Source of the DNA: UBA7803 sp041395905
Lineage (GTDB): Bacteria > Pseudomonadota > Gammaproteobacteria > Pseudomonadales > Azotimanducaceae
Assembly (NCBI GenBank): GCA_041395905.1
Contig: JAWKZP010000012.1
Span: 1-64,000 of the forward strand
Reading direction: 5' to 3'
DNA: 64,000 bases
Shown: piece after piece, positions 56,114 through 64,000 of the stretch
How positions within the stretch are numbered: the first letter of the stretch is position 1
How the letters are laid out: every line of letters starts with the position of its first letter
Translations under genes and position numbers: made by a program
Notes under the pieces: generated by a model
Database searches by the model: none
Seen by the model: the letters and a program-made list of their open reading frames with translations, nothing else
What the model was told of the DNA's origin: nothing

Positions 56114-56629
56114 ATGGCAACGATACATCTGATGGAGGGCCCGGTCGGGGCCGGCAAGTCCACCTATGCCGCCAGGCTCGGCCTCGAGCGCAATGCGCCG
56201 CATCTGGATCTGGACGAGTGGATGGTCACACTGTTCCGTCCGGACCGCCCTGAGGCCGGGTTCGTGCCCTGGTATGTCGAGCGCAAGCAGCGCTGCATCG
56301 AGCAGATCTGGCAGGTCGCCTGCGCGCTCCTCGATGCGGGTACGGACGTCGTTCTCGAGCTGGGCCTGGTGGGGCGTGACGATCGCGCCGCGTTCTACAG
56401 CCGGGTCGATGCGACCGGTCACGAGCTTGCGGTGTACGTGCTGGATGCGCCGCAAGCCGAGCGGCGCCGGAGGGTGCGCGCGCGGAACACGGCGGCCGGC
56501 GCAACCTTCAAGATGGTCGTGACCGACGAGGTGTTCGCGCTGGCGAACGGCGCCTGGCAGCCGCCTGACGAGCAGGAATGCGAGCAGCGGCGGATACAGC
56601 ACGTTGCTACCGCCAGCGGCCGCAGTTAG
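56114..56629 (+). CDS. P-loop ATPase/kinase-like protein (AAA_33 type)
   Basis: The 171-residue product has a Walker A GPVGAGKST (about residues 9-17), the acceptor-type LDLDEWM (about 32-38) and an arginine-rich lid APQAERRRRVRARN (about 117-130), the layout of small zeta-toxin/gluconate-kinase-like P-loop kinases. The ATG at 56114 has GGAGAGG close upstream. Its substrate cannot be assigned. It lies on the plus strand ahead of the alpha/beta hydrolase after 156 bases. Confidence 0.8.
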   Translation: MATIHLMEGPVGAGKSTYAARLGLERNAPHLDLDEWMVTLFRPDRPEAGFVPWYVERKQRCIEQIWQVACALLDAGTDVVLELGLVGRDDRAAFYSRVDATGHELAVYVLDAPQAERRRRVRARNTAAGATFKMVVTDEVFALANGAWQPPDEQECEQRRIQHVATASGRS

Positions 56630-56785
56630 CGGCCCGGAACCGGCATTTTCGCGGTGCTGCGCGAATCTGCACGGCTGCCACGCGAGACGACTCCGTGCGG
56701 AAGCGCGCCCGCGGGCAGCCCCAGCGCGCTTGTTGCAGCGGGAGAACTGTGGTGTATTGCGGCGCTCACCCCACAGGCGACCCCG

Positions 56786-57670
56786 ATGTCCCGGATCACC
56801 GCAAACGGCATCAGCATCGAGTACGACACCTTCGGCGACCCGCAGGGACGCCCATTGCTGGCCGTCATGGGCCTCGGCGCGCAGATGACGCGCTGGCGCC
56901 CCGAGTTCTGCCGGATGCTGGCGGATGCGGGTCACTACGTGATCCGTTTCGACAATCGCGACGTCGGCCTCTCCGAGAAGTTCGACGCCGCCGGCGTGCC
57001 GGACATGGCACAGATCTTCGCTCAGGCACAGGCCGGTCAGCCGGTGAGCGCGCCCTACTCCCTGGACGACATGGCGGACGACGCCATCGGCGTGCTCGAC
57101 GCTCTGGAGATCGATCGGGCACACGTGTGCGGTGCTTCCATGGGCGGCATGATCGTGCAGGCCATGGCGGTGCGCCACGGTCCCCGGTTGCGCTCCATGG
57201 TGTCGATCATGTCTTCGACGGGCAATCCGGACCTGCCCGGCGCCACCCCGGAGGCGTCAGCCGCCCTGCTGAGCCCCGCGGGCACCACCATCGATGAGGT
57301 GCTGGACCGCGCTGTCACCGTTGCGCGGGTGATCGGCAGCCCGGCCTACCCAGACGACCCGGAAGCAATCCGCGAACGCGCCCGCGCCGATTTCGAGCGC
57401 TGCTTCTACCCCGTGGGTGTGGCCCGCCAGATGGCGGCAATTGCCGTCGCCGGCAACCGCCGCCCGCTGCTGGCCGGCGTGACCACGCCGACGCTGGTGA
57501 TCCACGGCAGGCACGACCCGCTGGTACCGCTCGCGGGCGGCATCGACACCCATGAGGCCATCGCGGGCTCGCGGCTCGAGGTGTTCGACGGAATGGGCCA
57601 CGATCTGCCGGAGCCTCTGTGGCAGGACATCGTGCGCCATATCAGCGAGCACACCCGCCAGCACCACTGA
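56786..57670 (+). CDS. Alpha/beta hydrolase
   Basis: The 294-residue product has the alpha/beta-hydrolase landmarks: RFDNRDVGLS after strand 4 (about 52-61), the nucleophile elbow CGASMGGM (about 110-117), the acidic residue in IHGRHDPLVP (about 245) and the catalytic histidine in DGMGHDLP (about 272-279). From the ATG at 56786 (MSRITANGISIEYD) it is of normal length, although a longer frame is open upstream. Related proteins act on esters or aromatic ring-cleavage products; the substrate is not known. Confidence 0.85.
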   Translation: MSRITANGISIEYDTFGDPQGRPLLAVMGLGAQMTRWRPEFCRMLADAGHYVIRFDNRDVGLSEKFDAAGVPDMAQIFAQAQAGQPVSAPYSLDDMADDAIGVLDALEIDRAHVCGASMGGMIVQAMAVRHGPRLRSMVSIMSSTGNPDLPGATPEASAALLSPAGTTIDEVLDRAVTVARVIGSPAYPDDPEAIRERARADFERCFYPVGVARQMAAIAVAGNRRPLLAGVTTPTLVIHGRHDPLVPLAGGIDTHEAIAGSRLEVFDGMGHDLPEPLWQDIVRHISEHTRQHH

Positions 57671-57751
57671 ACGAGGCGAGCGCCGGCGGCGCGCGCATCC
57701 GGGCGCATCGCCGCCACGGCAAGCACATTTTTCACCGCTGCGGGACGGGCC

Positions 57752-58489
57752 CTAAACCAGCGTCCTGCCGCCGTCGACGATCAGCACCTGGCCCGTCGAA
57801 AAGCTCCCGGACATCAGGTAGTGGTACGCCTCCGCGATCTCGGCAGGCTCGCCCGCCCTCGGCAGCGGCTGCGCCGCGGTCATGCTCTTGAGTTGCTGCA
57901 CGCGTTGGTCTTCCGGGATCCCGTTCCAGACCTCGGTCAGCACCAGACCGGGGCAGACCGCGTTGACCCGCAGCGGGGCAAGGTCCACCGCCAGGGCCCG
58001 GGTGAGATGCTCTATCGCACCTGCCATGGCCGTGCTCAGCGGCCCGCCTTTGCGGGGCCGGTGCGCCACCACGCCGTTGGTGAGGGTGATCGAACCGTCC
58101 GCCGCAATGCCCGCGAGGGCATGTTTGACGACGCTCACCGCGCCCCAGAAGCGCACGGCGAACACGTCACCCGCGCCGGCCAGATCGAGCGCCGCCAGCG
58201 GCCGCGGCGCCCGGAACGAACCCCAGTCGCCGGCGGTGAACGCGACGTGATCGAATCGGCCGGCGGCCTCGAAGAACGCCGCCACGCTCGCCTCGTCGCG
58301 CACGTCCACCGTCGAGCCGGTCGCGCGGCCGCCCAGCCGTGCTACGGCCGCCTGCACCTTGCCCGGGTCGCTCGAGCCGATGATGACCTCGGCCCCCGCA
58401 TCCATGGCCCGGCGGGCGACGGCAAATCCGATGCCGGAGCTGCCGCCGATCACGACGACGCGTTTCCCCTGCAGTTGTTCGTTGGACAT
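57752..58489 (-). CDS. SDR-family protein lacking the canonical catalytic residues
   Basis: The 245-residue Rossmann-fold protein keeps the cofactor loop VIGGSSGIGFAVA (about 13-25) and the C-terminal GQVLIVDGG end of short-chain dehydrogenases. In the active-site region, where the family has Ser and then YxxxK, it reads TLTNGVVAHRP and then LSTAMAGA, so serine, tyrosine and lysine are all replaced. Such atypical members are known but poorly understood. It may bind a nucleotide without classical dehydrogenase chemistry. It lies 62 bases from the end of the CoA-transferase gene, on the same strand. Confidence 0.8.
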   Translation of the reverse strand: MSNEQLQGKRVVVIGGSSGIGFAVARRAMDAGAEVIIGSSDPGKVQAAVARLGGRATGSTVDVRDEASVAAFFEAAGRFDHVAFTAGDWGSFRAPRPLAALDLAGAGDVFAVRFWGAVSVVKHALAGIAADGSITLTNGVVAHRPRKGGPLSTAMAGAIEHLTRALAVDLAPLRVNAVCPGLVLTEVWNGIPEDQRVQQLKSMTAAQPLPRAGEPAEIAEAYHYLMSGSFSTGQVLIVDGGRTLV

Positions 58490-58551
58490 TCGCAGCTCCC
58501 TGCCAGTTGTATCAGTCGGCCGGCCCCGGCCGGCAATCCGCGCCGTGTGCG

Positions 58552-59754
58552 CTACTTCAGCACCCCCCGGCCGAGCAACTCGTCGATGCGTTCGCTGGCG
58601 ATGCCGGCCTGTTCGAACACCGCCCGCGTATGCTCGCCTGCGTCCGGCGCGGGGCCGCGCACCGTGACGTCGGCCGCACGGATTCGGAACGGCGCGGCCA
58701 CGATCTCCATGCGGCCGCCGCGTGCGTGCGTAACCACGTCAAACGCACCGGACTCGCGCAGCACCGGATCCTCCACCACCTCCGGCAACTCGGCCACCGG
58801 CTCCCAGATGAGGCCGGCAGCGTCGAGCACTTCGCGCCAGTAGGACAGGTCATGAGCGCGAAACAATACTTCGAGCTCCGGCACCAGCGCCGGTCCGTGC
58901 TCGGCAAGCCCCGGCAAATGCTGAAATCGCGGGTCCTCCAGCCAGTCCTCGCGCCCGATGGCGACGCAGAATTTCGGCCAGTAGGCCATGGCCATCGGCA
59001 TCACCAGCGCCAGCCAGCGGTCGTCGCTGGTCTGATAGAAGTTCCAGATGGGATTCACCGGCTGCCTGCGGCTGGTCTTCTGCGGCTGGGTGCGGTCGAG
59101 CAGCGCGTTGTTGACGTCGCTCGCGAGCGCCCAGATCCCGGTGCGCTGCAGCGTCACCTCGACGTGCTGTCCTTCTCCGGTGAGGTCGCGCAGGCGCAGC
59201 GCCGCGAGTATGGCCGCCAGCAGGTTCAGGGCGGTTGTGCGATCGCCGAAGCCGCCCCGCGAGATCAGCGGGCCGTCGTCGCGGTCGCCGAATATCGACA
59301 TCGCGCCGGAGCGGGCCCAGAAGGCGGTCTGGTCGAACGCCTGCCGGTGGCTGTCCGGCCCGCTGCTGCCGTACCCGGCCAGCACCGCGTAGACCGAGCG
59401 CGGCGCCACCGCATGCACGTCGGCGTCTGTCAGCCGGTAGCGGGCCAGACGCGGCGCCGTCAGGTTGGTCAGGAACACGTCCGCGTCGCGCGCCAGGACG
59501 TGCACCAGCTCGACGCCTTCGGGATCTTCGAGGTCGACACAGATGCCCCGCTTACCCCGGTTGTCGAACTGGTACGCCGGATGCACGACGTCCTCGCCCA
59601 GCATCGCGTGGAAGAACCGCCGGTACGCCTCGCCGCCGGGCGGTTCCACCTTGATCACGTCGGCGCCGAGATCCGCCAGCAACGCCGCACAGCTCGGCGC
59701 TGCCAGCCAGCTCGCCACCTCCAGAACGCGGATCCCTTCGAGCGGTGCGGTCAT
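58552..59754 (-). CDS. CaiB/BaiF family III CoA-transferase
   Basis: Transfers CoA between carboxylic acids through an enzyme-bound anhydride. The 400-residue product starts MTAPLEGIRVLEVASWLAAP and has the typical LADLGADVIKVEPP (about 26-39), NRGKRGICVDL, and the catalytic aspartate in GGFGDRTTALNLLAAI (D about 178). The frame is open far upstream, but the ATG at 59754 fits the family. It is divergent from the serine hydrolase. The acid that it activates is unknown. Confidence 0.88.
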   Translation of the reverse strand: MTAPLEGIRVLEVASWLAAPSCAALLADLGADVIKVEPPGGEAYRRFFHAMLGEDVVHPAYQFDNRGKRGICVDLEDPEGVELVHVLARDADVFLTNLTAPRLARYRLTDADVHAVAPRSVYAVLAGYGSSGPDSHRQAFDQTAFWARSGAMSIFGDRDDGPLISRGGFGDRTTALNLLAAILAALRLRDLTGEGQHVEVTLQRTGIWALASDVNNALLDRTQPQKTSRRQPVNPIWNFYQTSDDRWLALVMPMAMAYWPKFCVAIGREDWLEDPRFQHLPGLAEHGPALVPELEVLFRAHDLSYWREVLDAAGLIWEPVAELPEVVEDPVLRESGAFDVVTHARGGRMEIVAAPFRIRAADVTVRGPAPDAGEHTRAVFEQAGIASERIDELLGRGVLK

Positions 59755-59910
59755 GGTTCCCCTCCCCTGGTACGCCCTGCCAGCCCTCGACCCCGTAGTC
59801 TGCCACGCAGGGTGTACCTTCCGCACGAAATGCACGCTGCCGGAGTCCACCGGGAGCGCCGCACCTGATAGTCTCGGCAGTCTCGAAACGGCAACTGAGG
59901 GGAGAAACAC

Positions 59911-61167
59911 ATGGCGACTGCAGAAAGCGTGGGGCTGGCATCGGCGCGTCTGGCGCTGATGGACAAGGTCATGAAGGAGCGCTACGTGGACAGCGGCCTG
60001 CTGCCCGGCTTTCACACCATGATCTACCGGGACGGACAGCTTGCCCACGACAGCCTCGTGGGCAGCATGGACCTCGAGCGCGGCAAGACTTTGCGCGACG
60101 ACGCAATTTTCCGAATCTACTCGATGTCGAAACCGATCACTGCCGTGGCGCTGATGATGCTGGTGGAGGAAGGCAAGCTCGGTCTCGACGACGACGTGCA
60201 CATGCACATCCCCTCGTGGAAGCGCCTGGGCGTTTACGCCTCCGGGCTGCCGGGGCTGCTTTCCGATACCTCCGGACAGTTCGTCACCGTGCCGCCGAAG
60301 CGCCCGATGAAGGTGGTCGACCTGGTCACCCACACATCCGGGCTCACCTACGGCTTCATGTCGCGCACCAGCGTGGACGCGGCCTATCGCGCCCGCAAGG
60401 TGGGGGACACCCAGACCCCGGGGGGCCTCGACGAGTTCATCGAGCAGCTGTCCAAGCTGCCGCTCGACTTCTCGCCGGGCGAGATGTGGAACTACTCGGT
60501 GTCGATAGACGTGATGGGCTACCTGGTGCAGAAGCTCTCCGGCATGTCCTTCGGTGAGTTTCTGCGGACCCGCCTGTTCGAGCCGCTGGGCATGCACGAC
60601 TCGGCCTTCTACTGTCCCGAGGACAAGATCGAGCGGTTTTGCTCCTGCTACCAGCCCAAGCCGGGCGGCGGGCTGAAGCTGCAGGACGACGCGCAGGACT
60701 CCACGTACGCCCGCCCGCCGAAGCTCGAGAGCGGCGGCGGCGGCCTGGTCTCCACCACGCAGGATTACATGCGCTTCTGCCGCATGATGCTGGGCGGCGG
60801 CTCGCTGAACGGCGTGCAGATCCTCAGCCCGAAGACGGTGGCCATGTTCAGCATGAACCTGCTGCCGGATCACCAGCTGATGACCGACATGGTGCCTGCG
60901 GTGGGCCTGTTCACGGAGGCCGGCTACGGCGGCATGGGGTTTTCGATCGGCTGCGGAGTCAATGTCGACCCCGCTAAGTCGCGACTGCCCGGCACGCCCG
61001 GGGAGTTCTTCTGGGGCGGCGCCGCCTCCACCGCGTTCTGGATCGATCCCGCCGAGCAGCTGGCGGTGGTGTTCATGACCCAGGTCATCGGCACCGACGC
61101 CCGGCTGACCCTGCGTCGGGACCTGCGCACCCTGGTGTATTCGGCCTTCACCCGCTCACATCTTTGA
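59911..61167 (+). CDS. Class-C beta-lactamase-like serine hydrolase
   Basis: The 418-residue protein has the S-x-x-K motif in YSMSKPITA (about 70-78), Y-S-V in place of Y-x-N (about 196) and a GGAAST element in place of the K-T-G box, the pattern of family VIII esterases and EstB-like hydrolases. There is no signal peptide, so it is likely cytoplasmic, which argues for an esterase rather than a true beta-lactamase. GGGGAG lies six bases before the ATG. Its gene is divergent from the CoA transferase. Confidence 0.85.
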   Translation: MATAESVGLASARLALMDKVMKERYVDSGLLPGFHTMIYRDGQLAHDSLVGSMDLERGKTLRDDAIFRIYSMSKPITAVALMMLVEEGKLGLDDDVHMHIPSWKRLGVYASGLPGLLSDTSGQFVTVPPKRPMKVVDLVTHTSGLTYGFMSRTSVDAAYRARKVGDTQTPGGLDEFIEQLSKLPLDFSPGEMWNYSVSIDVMGYLVQKLSGMSFGEFLRTRLFEPLGMHDSAFYCPEDKIERFCSCYQPKPGGGLKLQDDAQDSTYARPPKLESGGGGLVSTTQDYMRFCRMMLGGGSLNGVQILSPKTVAMFSMNLLPDHQLMTDMVPAVGLFTEAGYGGMGFSIGCGVNVDPAKSRLPGTPGEFFWGGAASTAFWIDPAEQLAVVFMTQVIGTDARLTLRRDLRTLVYSAFTRSHL

Positions 61168-61231
61168 CGCTTGGGGCCGGCGCGGCGGCTGGGAAACGGT
61201 AGCGCCGGGCATCGCGCGCGGGTCGCGTCAC

Positions 61232-61777
61232 TCAACGGCCCCGCTGCGGAAAGCCCTGCATGACGCCGGCGACGGCCCGCTCCACCGTCGCCGCGTCCGG
61301 CCCGGGGCCGAACGTCGTGGTCGTGCCGGTCCACACCTCACGATTGCTCTCGGTGGCCACCGCATGGATCTGCAGCTGCGCCCGCACCTTCGGATCCTCG
61401 CTGCCGCCGAGACCTACCGACGTTCCCACGCTGCCGCCCACATGGCCGCCCCAGGTTCCGACCCCGATCCCGATACGCACGGGGTTCGAGCTCCGATTCT
61501 TTTCGTAGGTCACGAGTTCGTAGCTCATGCGGAAATCGGGCGCGTCTGCGCTCTCCGCGTAGCCTTTCCTGGTCAGCTGCGCCGCCAGGGCGGTACGCAC
61601 CTGGGTGTCCAGAATGGTCAGCGGCCGCTCGGCGCTGCCCTGGGTAGCCCAGCCGAACGTTGCCAGCTCGGGCATGTCCGCCGCCGTCGCCCACTGGGGC
61701 TTCGGCGCACCCGCAGCGCAACCGAGTAACGAGATCGACGCAGCAAGTGCCATGAGGATGCGAACGCGCGCGGTCAT
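61232..61777 (-). CDS. DUF4136-type lipoprotein
   Basis: The 181-residue product has a lipoprotein signal peptide with lipobox LLGC (C about 20) and then a DUF4136-like domain with a conserved F-x-W near residue 42, LDTQVRTALAAQLTRKGY (about 56-73) and FRMSYEL. A glycine-rich stretch (about 105-130) lies in the middle. The family is found in the envelope and has no known function. It converges on the serine hydrolase and is divergent from the CMD gene. Confidence 0.75.
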   Translation of the reverse strand: MTARVRILMALAASISLLGCAAGAPKPQWATAADMPELATFGWATQGSAERPLTILDTQVRTALAAQLTRKGYAESADAPDFRMSYELVTYEKNRSSNPVRIGIGVGTWGGHVGGSVGTSVGLGGSEDPKVRAQLQIHAVATESNREVWTGTTTTFGPGPDAATVERAVAGVMQGFPQRGR

Positions 61778-61952
61778 GATGAGGCGGCTCCGGGTTGGGG
61801 GGCGCCTATGCTAGCAACATCACCCGAGCCGCGCAGCGCGGGCGATCGCGCCCCGACCGCTCGAATCACGCGGATTCTCGTATGCTGCCATTGACAGCGA
61901 CCCTCCCGGATTGCCACCTTAACCCTTCACTCAATCAGATGAGGCAACCTCT

Positions 61953-62501
61953 ATGGCGCGCATACGCCTGCTTCCCGACGAGGAGCTCAATGATGCGGCC
62001 CGCGATCAGGTCCAGGCGGCCGAGCGCGCGGGTGCCGACGCCTCGGTGCTGCGGGGGCTCGCCCAGCACCAATCGTTCTTCGACAGCTACTTCAAGTTCT
62101 ACTACCCCGCCCACAACGGCGGCCTGCTGGAGCCGGCGCTCAAGGAGTTGGTGCGGCTGAAGATCGCGCGGCTCAACGACTGCTTCACGTGACTGGGCGC
62201 GCGATTTCCATCGGCGATGGAAAACGGACTCACGGAAGCCAAGATTTCCGATCTCGACGCGGATGGAGCCTCATTCACCGAGCGCGAAGCCCTGGCGGTG
62301 GAATTCGCCGAGCGCCTGGCAACGGATCACCACAATATCGACGATGCTCTGTTCGGTCGTCTGCGAACGTGCTTCAGCGAGGCCGAGATCCTCGAACTCG
62401 GCATGATGGCCGGCCAGTACATCGGCTTCGGCCGGCTGCTCATGGTGCTCGACCTCACGCCCAAGTTCTGCCCGGTCGAGGGCGAGGGGGATCTGGTCTG
62501 A
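61953..62501 (+). CDS. CMD/AhpD-like protein with in-frame TGA, probable selenoprotein
   Basis: The frame is open for 183 codons except for one TGA at 62190-62192 (codon 80). Before it is KELVRLKIARLNDCFT and after it LGARFPSAMENGLTEAKI. The carboxymuconolactone decarboxylase/AhpD family has Cys-x-x-Cys here, so the TGA occupies the second cysteine and would give C77-F-T-Sec80. Both halves keep strong family resemblance, and a stem-loop with G in its apical loop begins 12 bases after the TGA. I infer selenocysteine insertion. Related proteins are peroxidase-type alkylhydroperoxidases (AhpD) or lactone decarboxylases; the CxxU motif points to the redox type. GAGG lies eight bases before the ATG. 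The alternative is a nonsense mutation. The selenocysteine genes are not in this window. Confidence 0.8.
62202..62226 (+). promoter_or_regulatory. Candidate bacterial SECIS stem-loop
   Basis: TTTCCATC (62205-62212), loop GGC (62213-62215) and GATGGAAA (62216-62223) form eight uninterrupted base pairs, extended by two more G-C pairs beyond one A-A mismatch. The apical loop starts 20 bases after the TGA at 62190-62192 and begins with GG. Bacterial SECIS criteria are a loop of 3-14 bases with a G in the first two positions and 16-37 bases from the UGA, all met here. Confidence 0.75.
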
Positions 62502-62531
62502 CCCGGATCGCCGCGGCCGGGGGCGGGCGCG

Positions 62532-63866
62532 TCACACGTTCAGCAGCAGGTGTTCACGCTCCCAGGGGCTGATGACCTCGAAATAGGTCTCGTGCTCCAC
62601 CCGCTTGATCGCGCAGTACAGTTCGACGAACTCGCGTCCGAAGATGTCGTGCAGCGGCGTGCACGCCTCCATCATATCCAGGGCGGCGAACAGGTCGCGC
62701 GCCAGACCCTGCTCGAGCTTGTAGGCACTGCCGCTCAGCGGCGCGGTCGGCTTGAGACCGTCCACCATGCCCATGTATCCGCAGGCCAGTGAAGCTGCGA
62801 TGGCGAGATAGGGGTTCACATCCGCGCCCGGGATCCGGTTCTCCACGCGACGGTTGAGCGGGTCGGAGCGCGGCACGCGCAGCCCCACCGTGCGGTTGTC
62901 GTAGCCCCACTGAACGTTGATGGGTGCCGCCAGAAAACGCGTGAAGCGCCGATACGAGTTGACGTACGGTCCGAACAGAATCAGCGCTTCCGGAACGTAC
63001 TTCTGCAACCCGCCGATGAAGTTGTGGAACAGCGGGCTGTCCGAGCCATCCTCCCTGGAAAACAGCGTCTCCCCGGTACTGGCGTCCACCACGCTCTGGT
63101 GCAGATGCAGCGCGCTGCCGGGCTGGCCCTGCATGGGCTTGGCCATGAAGGTCGCGTAGATCCCGTGCTTGAACGCGGCTTCCCGCGCCACGCGCTTGAA
63201 CAGGAACACCTGATCGGCGAGCTCCAGCGGATCGCCATGCAGAAAGTTGACTTCGAGCTGACCAGCGCCGTCCTCATGGGACAGCGAGTCAGCGTCGATC
63301 TCCATCGCCTCGCAATAGTCGTAGATGTCCTCGATGATGGGGTCGAACTCGTTCACCGCCTCGATGCTGTACATCCGCCCCGCCGTTTCCTTACGCCCGG
63401 CGCGGCCGACAGGCGCCTCCAGGGGATAGTCCGGGTCGCGGTTCTGCTGCACCAGGTAGAACTCCACCTCGGGCGCGATGATCGGCTTCCAGCCCCGGTC
63501 GTCGTAGAGCTTCAGAATGCGCTTGAGCACCTGGCGCGGTGCGTGGTCGAGGGGCTGTCTGTCCTGCCGGTAGCAGTCGACGATGACGCTCGCCGTGGGC
63601 TCGTTGGTCCAGGGTACGAGCCGCAGCGTGCTGTAGTCCGGCTCGAGGTGAAGGTCCGGATCGATATCGTAGAGGTCTCCCGATATCTCACCGTAATCAC
63701 CCGTGATGCCCTGCAGGAACACCGACTCGGGCAGGCGCAGGTTGTGCTTGAGGAATTTCTTGGCAGGGAAGAACTTGCCGCGCGGCACGCCGGCCATGTC
63801 GGGGATGATCGCCTCTACCTCATCGATGCGATGCTCGCTCAACCAGGCTTCGGTATCGATAGTCAT
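62532..63866 (-). CDS. Glutamine synthetase family protein, PuuA-like
   Basis: The 444-residue product belongs to the glutamine synthetase superfamily. It has the metal and ATP motifs EVEFYLV (about 128), HEDGAGQLEVNF (about 197-208), HLHQSV (about 258-263) and NRRVENRIPGADVNPYLAIAASLACG (about 341-366). The length and N-terminus resemble gamma-glutamylputrescine synthetase (PuuA), which joins glutamate to amines; ammonium-assimilating GlnA is less likely. GGAG precedes the ATG. No other putrescine-degrading gene is in the window, so the amine is unknown. Confidence 0.85.
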   Translation of the reverse strand: MTIDTEAWLSEHRIDEVEAIIPDMAGVPRGKFFPAKKFLKHNLRLPESVFLQGITGDYGEISGDLYDIDPDLHLEPDYSTLRLVPWTNEPTASVIVDCYRQDRQPLDHAPRQVLKRILKLYDDRGWKPIIAPEVEFYLVQQNRDPDYPLEAPVGRAGRKETAGRMYSIEAVNEFDPIIEDIYDYCEAMEIDADSLSHEDGAGQLEVNFLHGDPLELADQVFLFKRVAREAAFKHGIYATFMAKPMQGQPGSALHLHQSVVDASTGETLFSREDGSDSPLFHNFIGGLQKYVPEALILFGPYVNSYRRFTRFLAAPINVQWGYDNRTVGLRVPRSDPLNRRVENRIPGADVNPYLAIAASLACGYMGMVDGLKPTAPLSGSAYKLEQGLARDLFAALDMMEACTPLHDIFGREFVELYCAIKRVEHETYFEVISPWEREHLLLNV

Positions 63867-63973
63867 AGGTCTCCGGGTGTGCTGCTGGAATGGTGCCAGT
63901 CTACCGGGTTTCGGGGCTTCCGGTGACTGGGCCGAATGCTATGATCCTGCGCACCCCGATCCGGAGACAAACC

Positions 63974-64000
63974 GTGAAGCTCTATCAGGCCGATCTGTCA
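63974..64000 (+). CDS. Start of a gene cut by the window end (possibly glutathione S-transferase)
   Basis: A GTG start with GGAG seven bases upstream gives VKLYQADLS before the window ends. A TATGAT -10-like element lies at 63940-63945. The K-L-Y-x-x-x-x-S beginning resembles the thioredoxin-like N-terminus of glutathione S-transferases, but nine residues are too few to be sure. Confidence 0.4.

Noticed and set aside
61891..61919. TTGACA at 61891-61896 as promoter of the CMD/AhpD-like gene.
   Set aside because: No -10 hexamer at 16-18 bases could be found, so the promoter of that gene remains unassigned.

Overview
The window is GC-rich chromosomal DNA from a gammaproteobacterium. The main evidence is gene order. 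From pcnB through pgi, acs, pnp-rpsO-truB-rbfA-infB-nusA-rimP, the initiator tRNA, tRNA-Leu(GAG), secG-tpiA-glmM-folP-ftsH-rlmE, yhbY, greA-carB-carA-dapB-dnaJ-dnaK-grpE, hrcA, recN, bamE-rnfH-ratA to smpB, it follows the housekeeping block known from Pseudomonas and relatives. Differences include a deoxynucleoside kinase where folK-panBCD would be expected, hrcA beside a sigma-32-type promoter, and an NSS-family transporter between ratA and smpB. No rRNA, CRISPR array, phage or insertion sequence was seen.

Layout. 0-5.7 kb (+): RNA polyadenylation, nucleoside salvage, glycolysis and acetate activation. 5.7-33.7 kb (almost all -): translation and RNA decay, two tRNAs, protein export, cell-wall and folate precursors, membrane proteolysis, carbamoyl-phosphate and lysine synthesis, and the DnaK chaperone set. 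33.7-39.3 kb: recN (frameshifted), bamE, rnfH/ratA, a transporter, smpB and ribH. From about 39.4 kb the content becomes accessory: a UrcA-family protein, a sulfotransferase operon, an arylsulfotransferase-like propeller protein, two amidohydrolases, a ClpP-like secreted protein, a MazG-like pseudogene, a fused monohaem cytochrome/beta-barrel protein, an M28 peptidase, a PbgA/YejM-like sulfatase, SDR enzymes, a SoxR regulator with its operator and probable VOC-family target, a CaiB-type CoA transferase, a class-C beta-lactamase-like hydrolase, a carboxymuconolactone decarboxylase (CMD)/AhpD-like gene with an internal TGA, and a PuuA-like glutamine synthetase homologue. Many of these suit the breakdown or modification of small organic molecules.

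The strongest candidate for something new is at 61953-62501. A CMD/AhpD-fold gene is open on both sides of one in-frame TGA that lies exactly where the second cysteine of the CxxC redox motif is expected. A stable hairpin with a GGC loop follows the TGA at the distance and with the loop G expected of a bacterial SECIS element. I read it as a probable CxxU selenoprotein. Other notable points are a one-base frameshift in recN, a nonsense-broken MazG-like remnant, a 15-bp tandem repeat giving rnfH several stacked start sites, a SoxR box inside a 19-bp-spacer promoter, a Cyc2-like cytochrome-porin and a probably leaderless smpB. All assignments come from reading the sequence; no database search was run.
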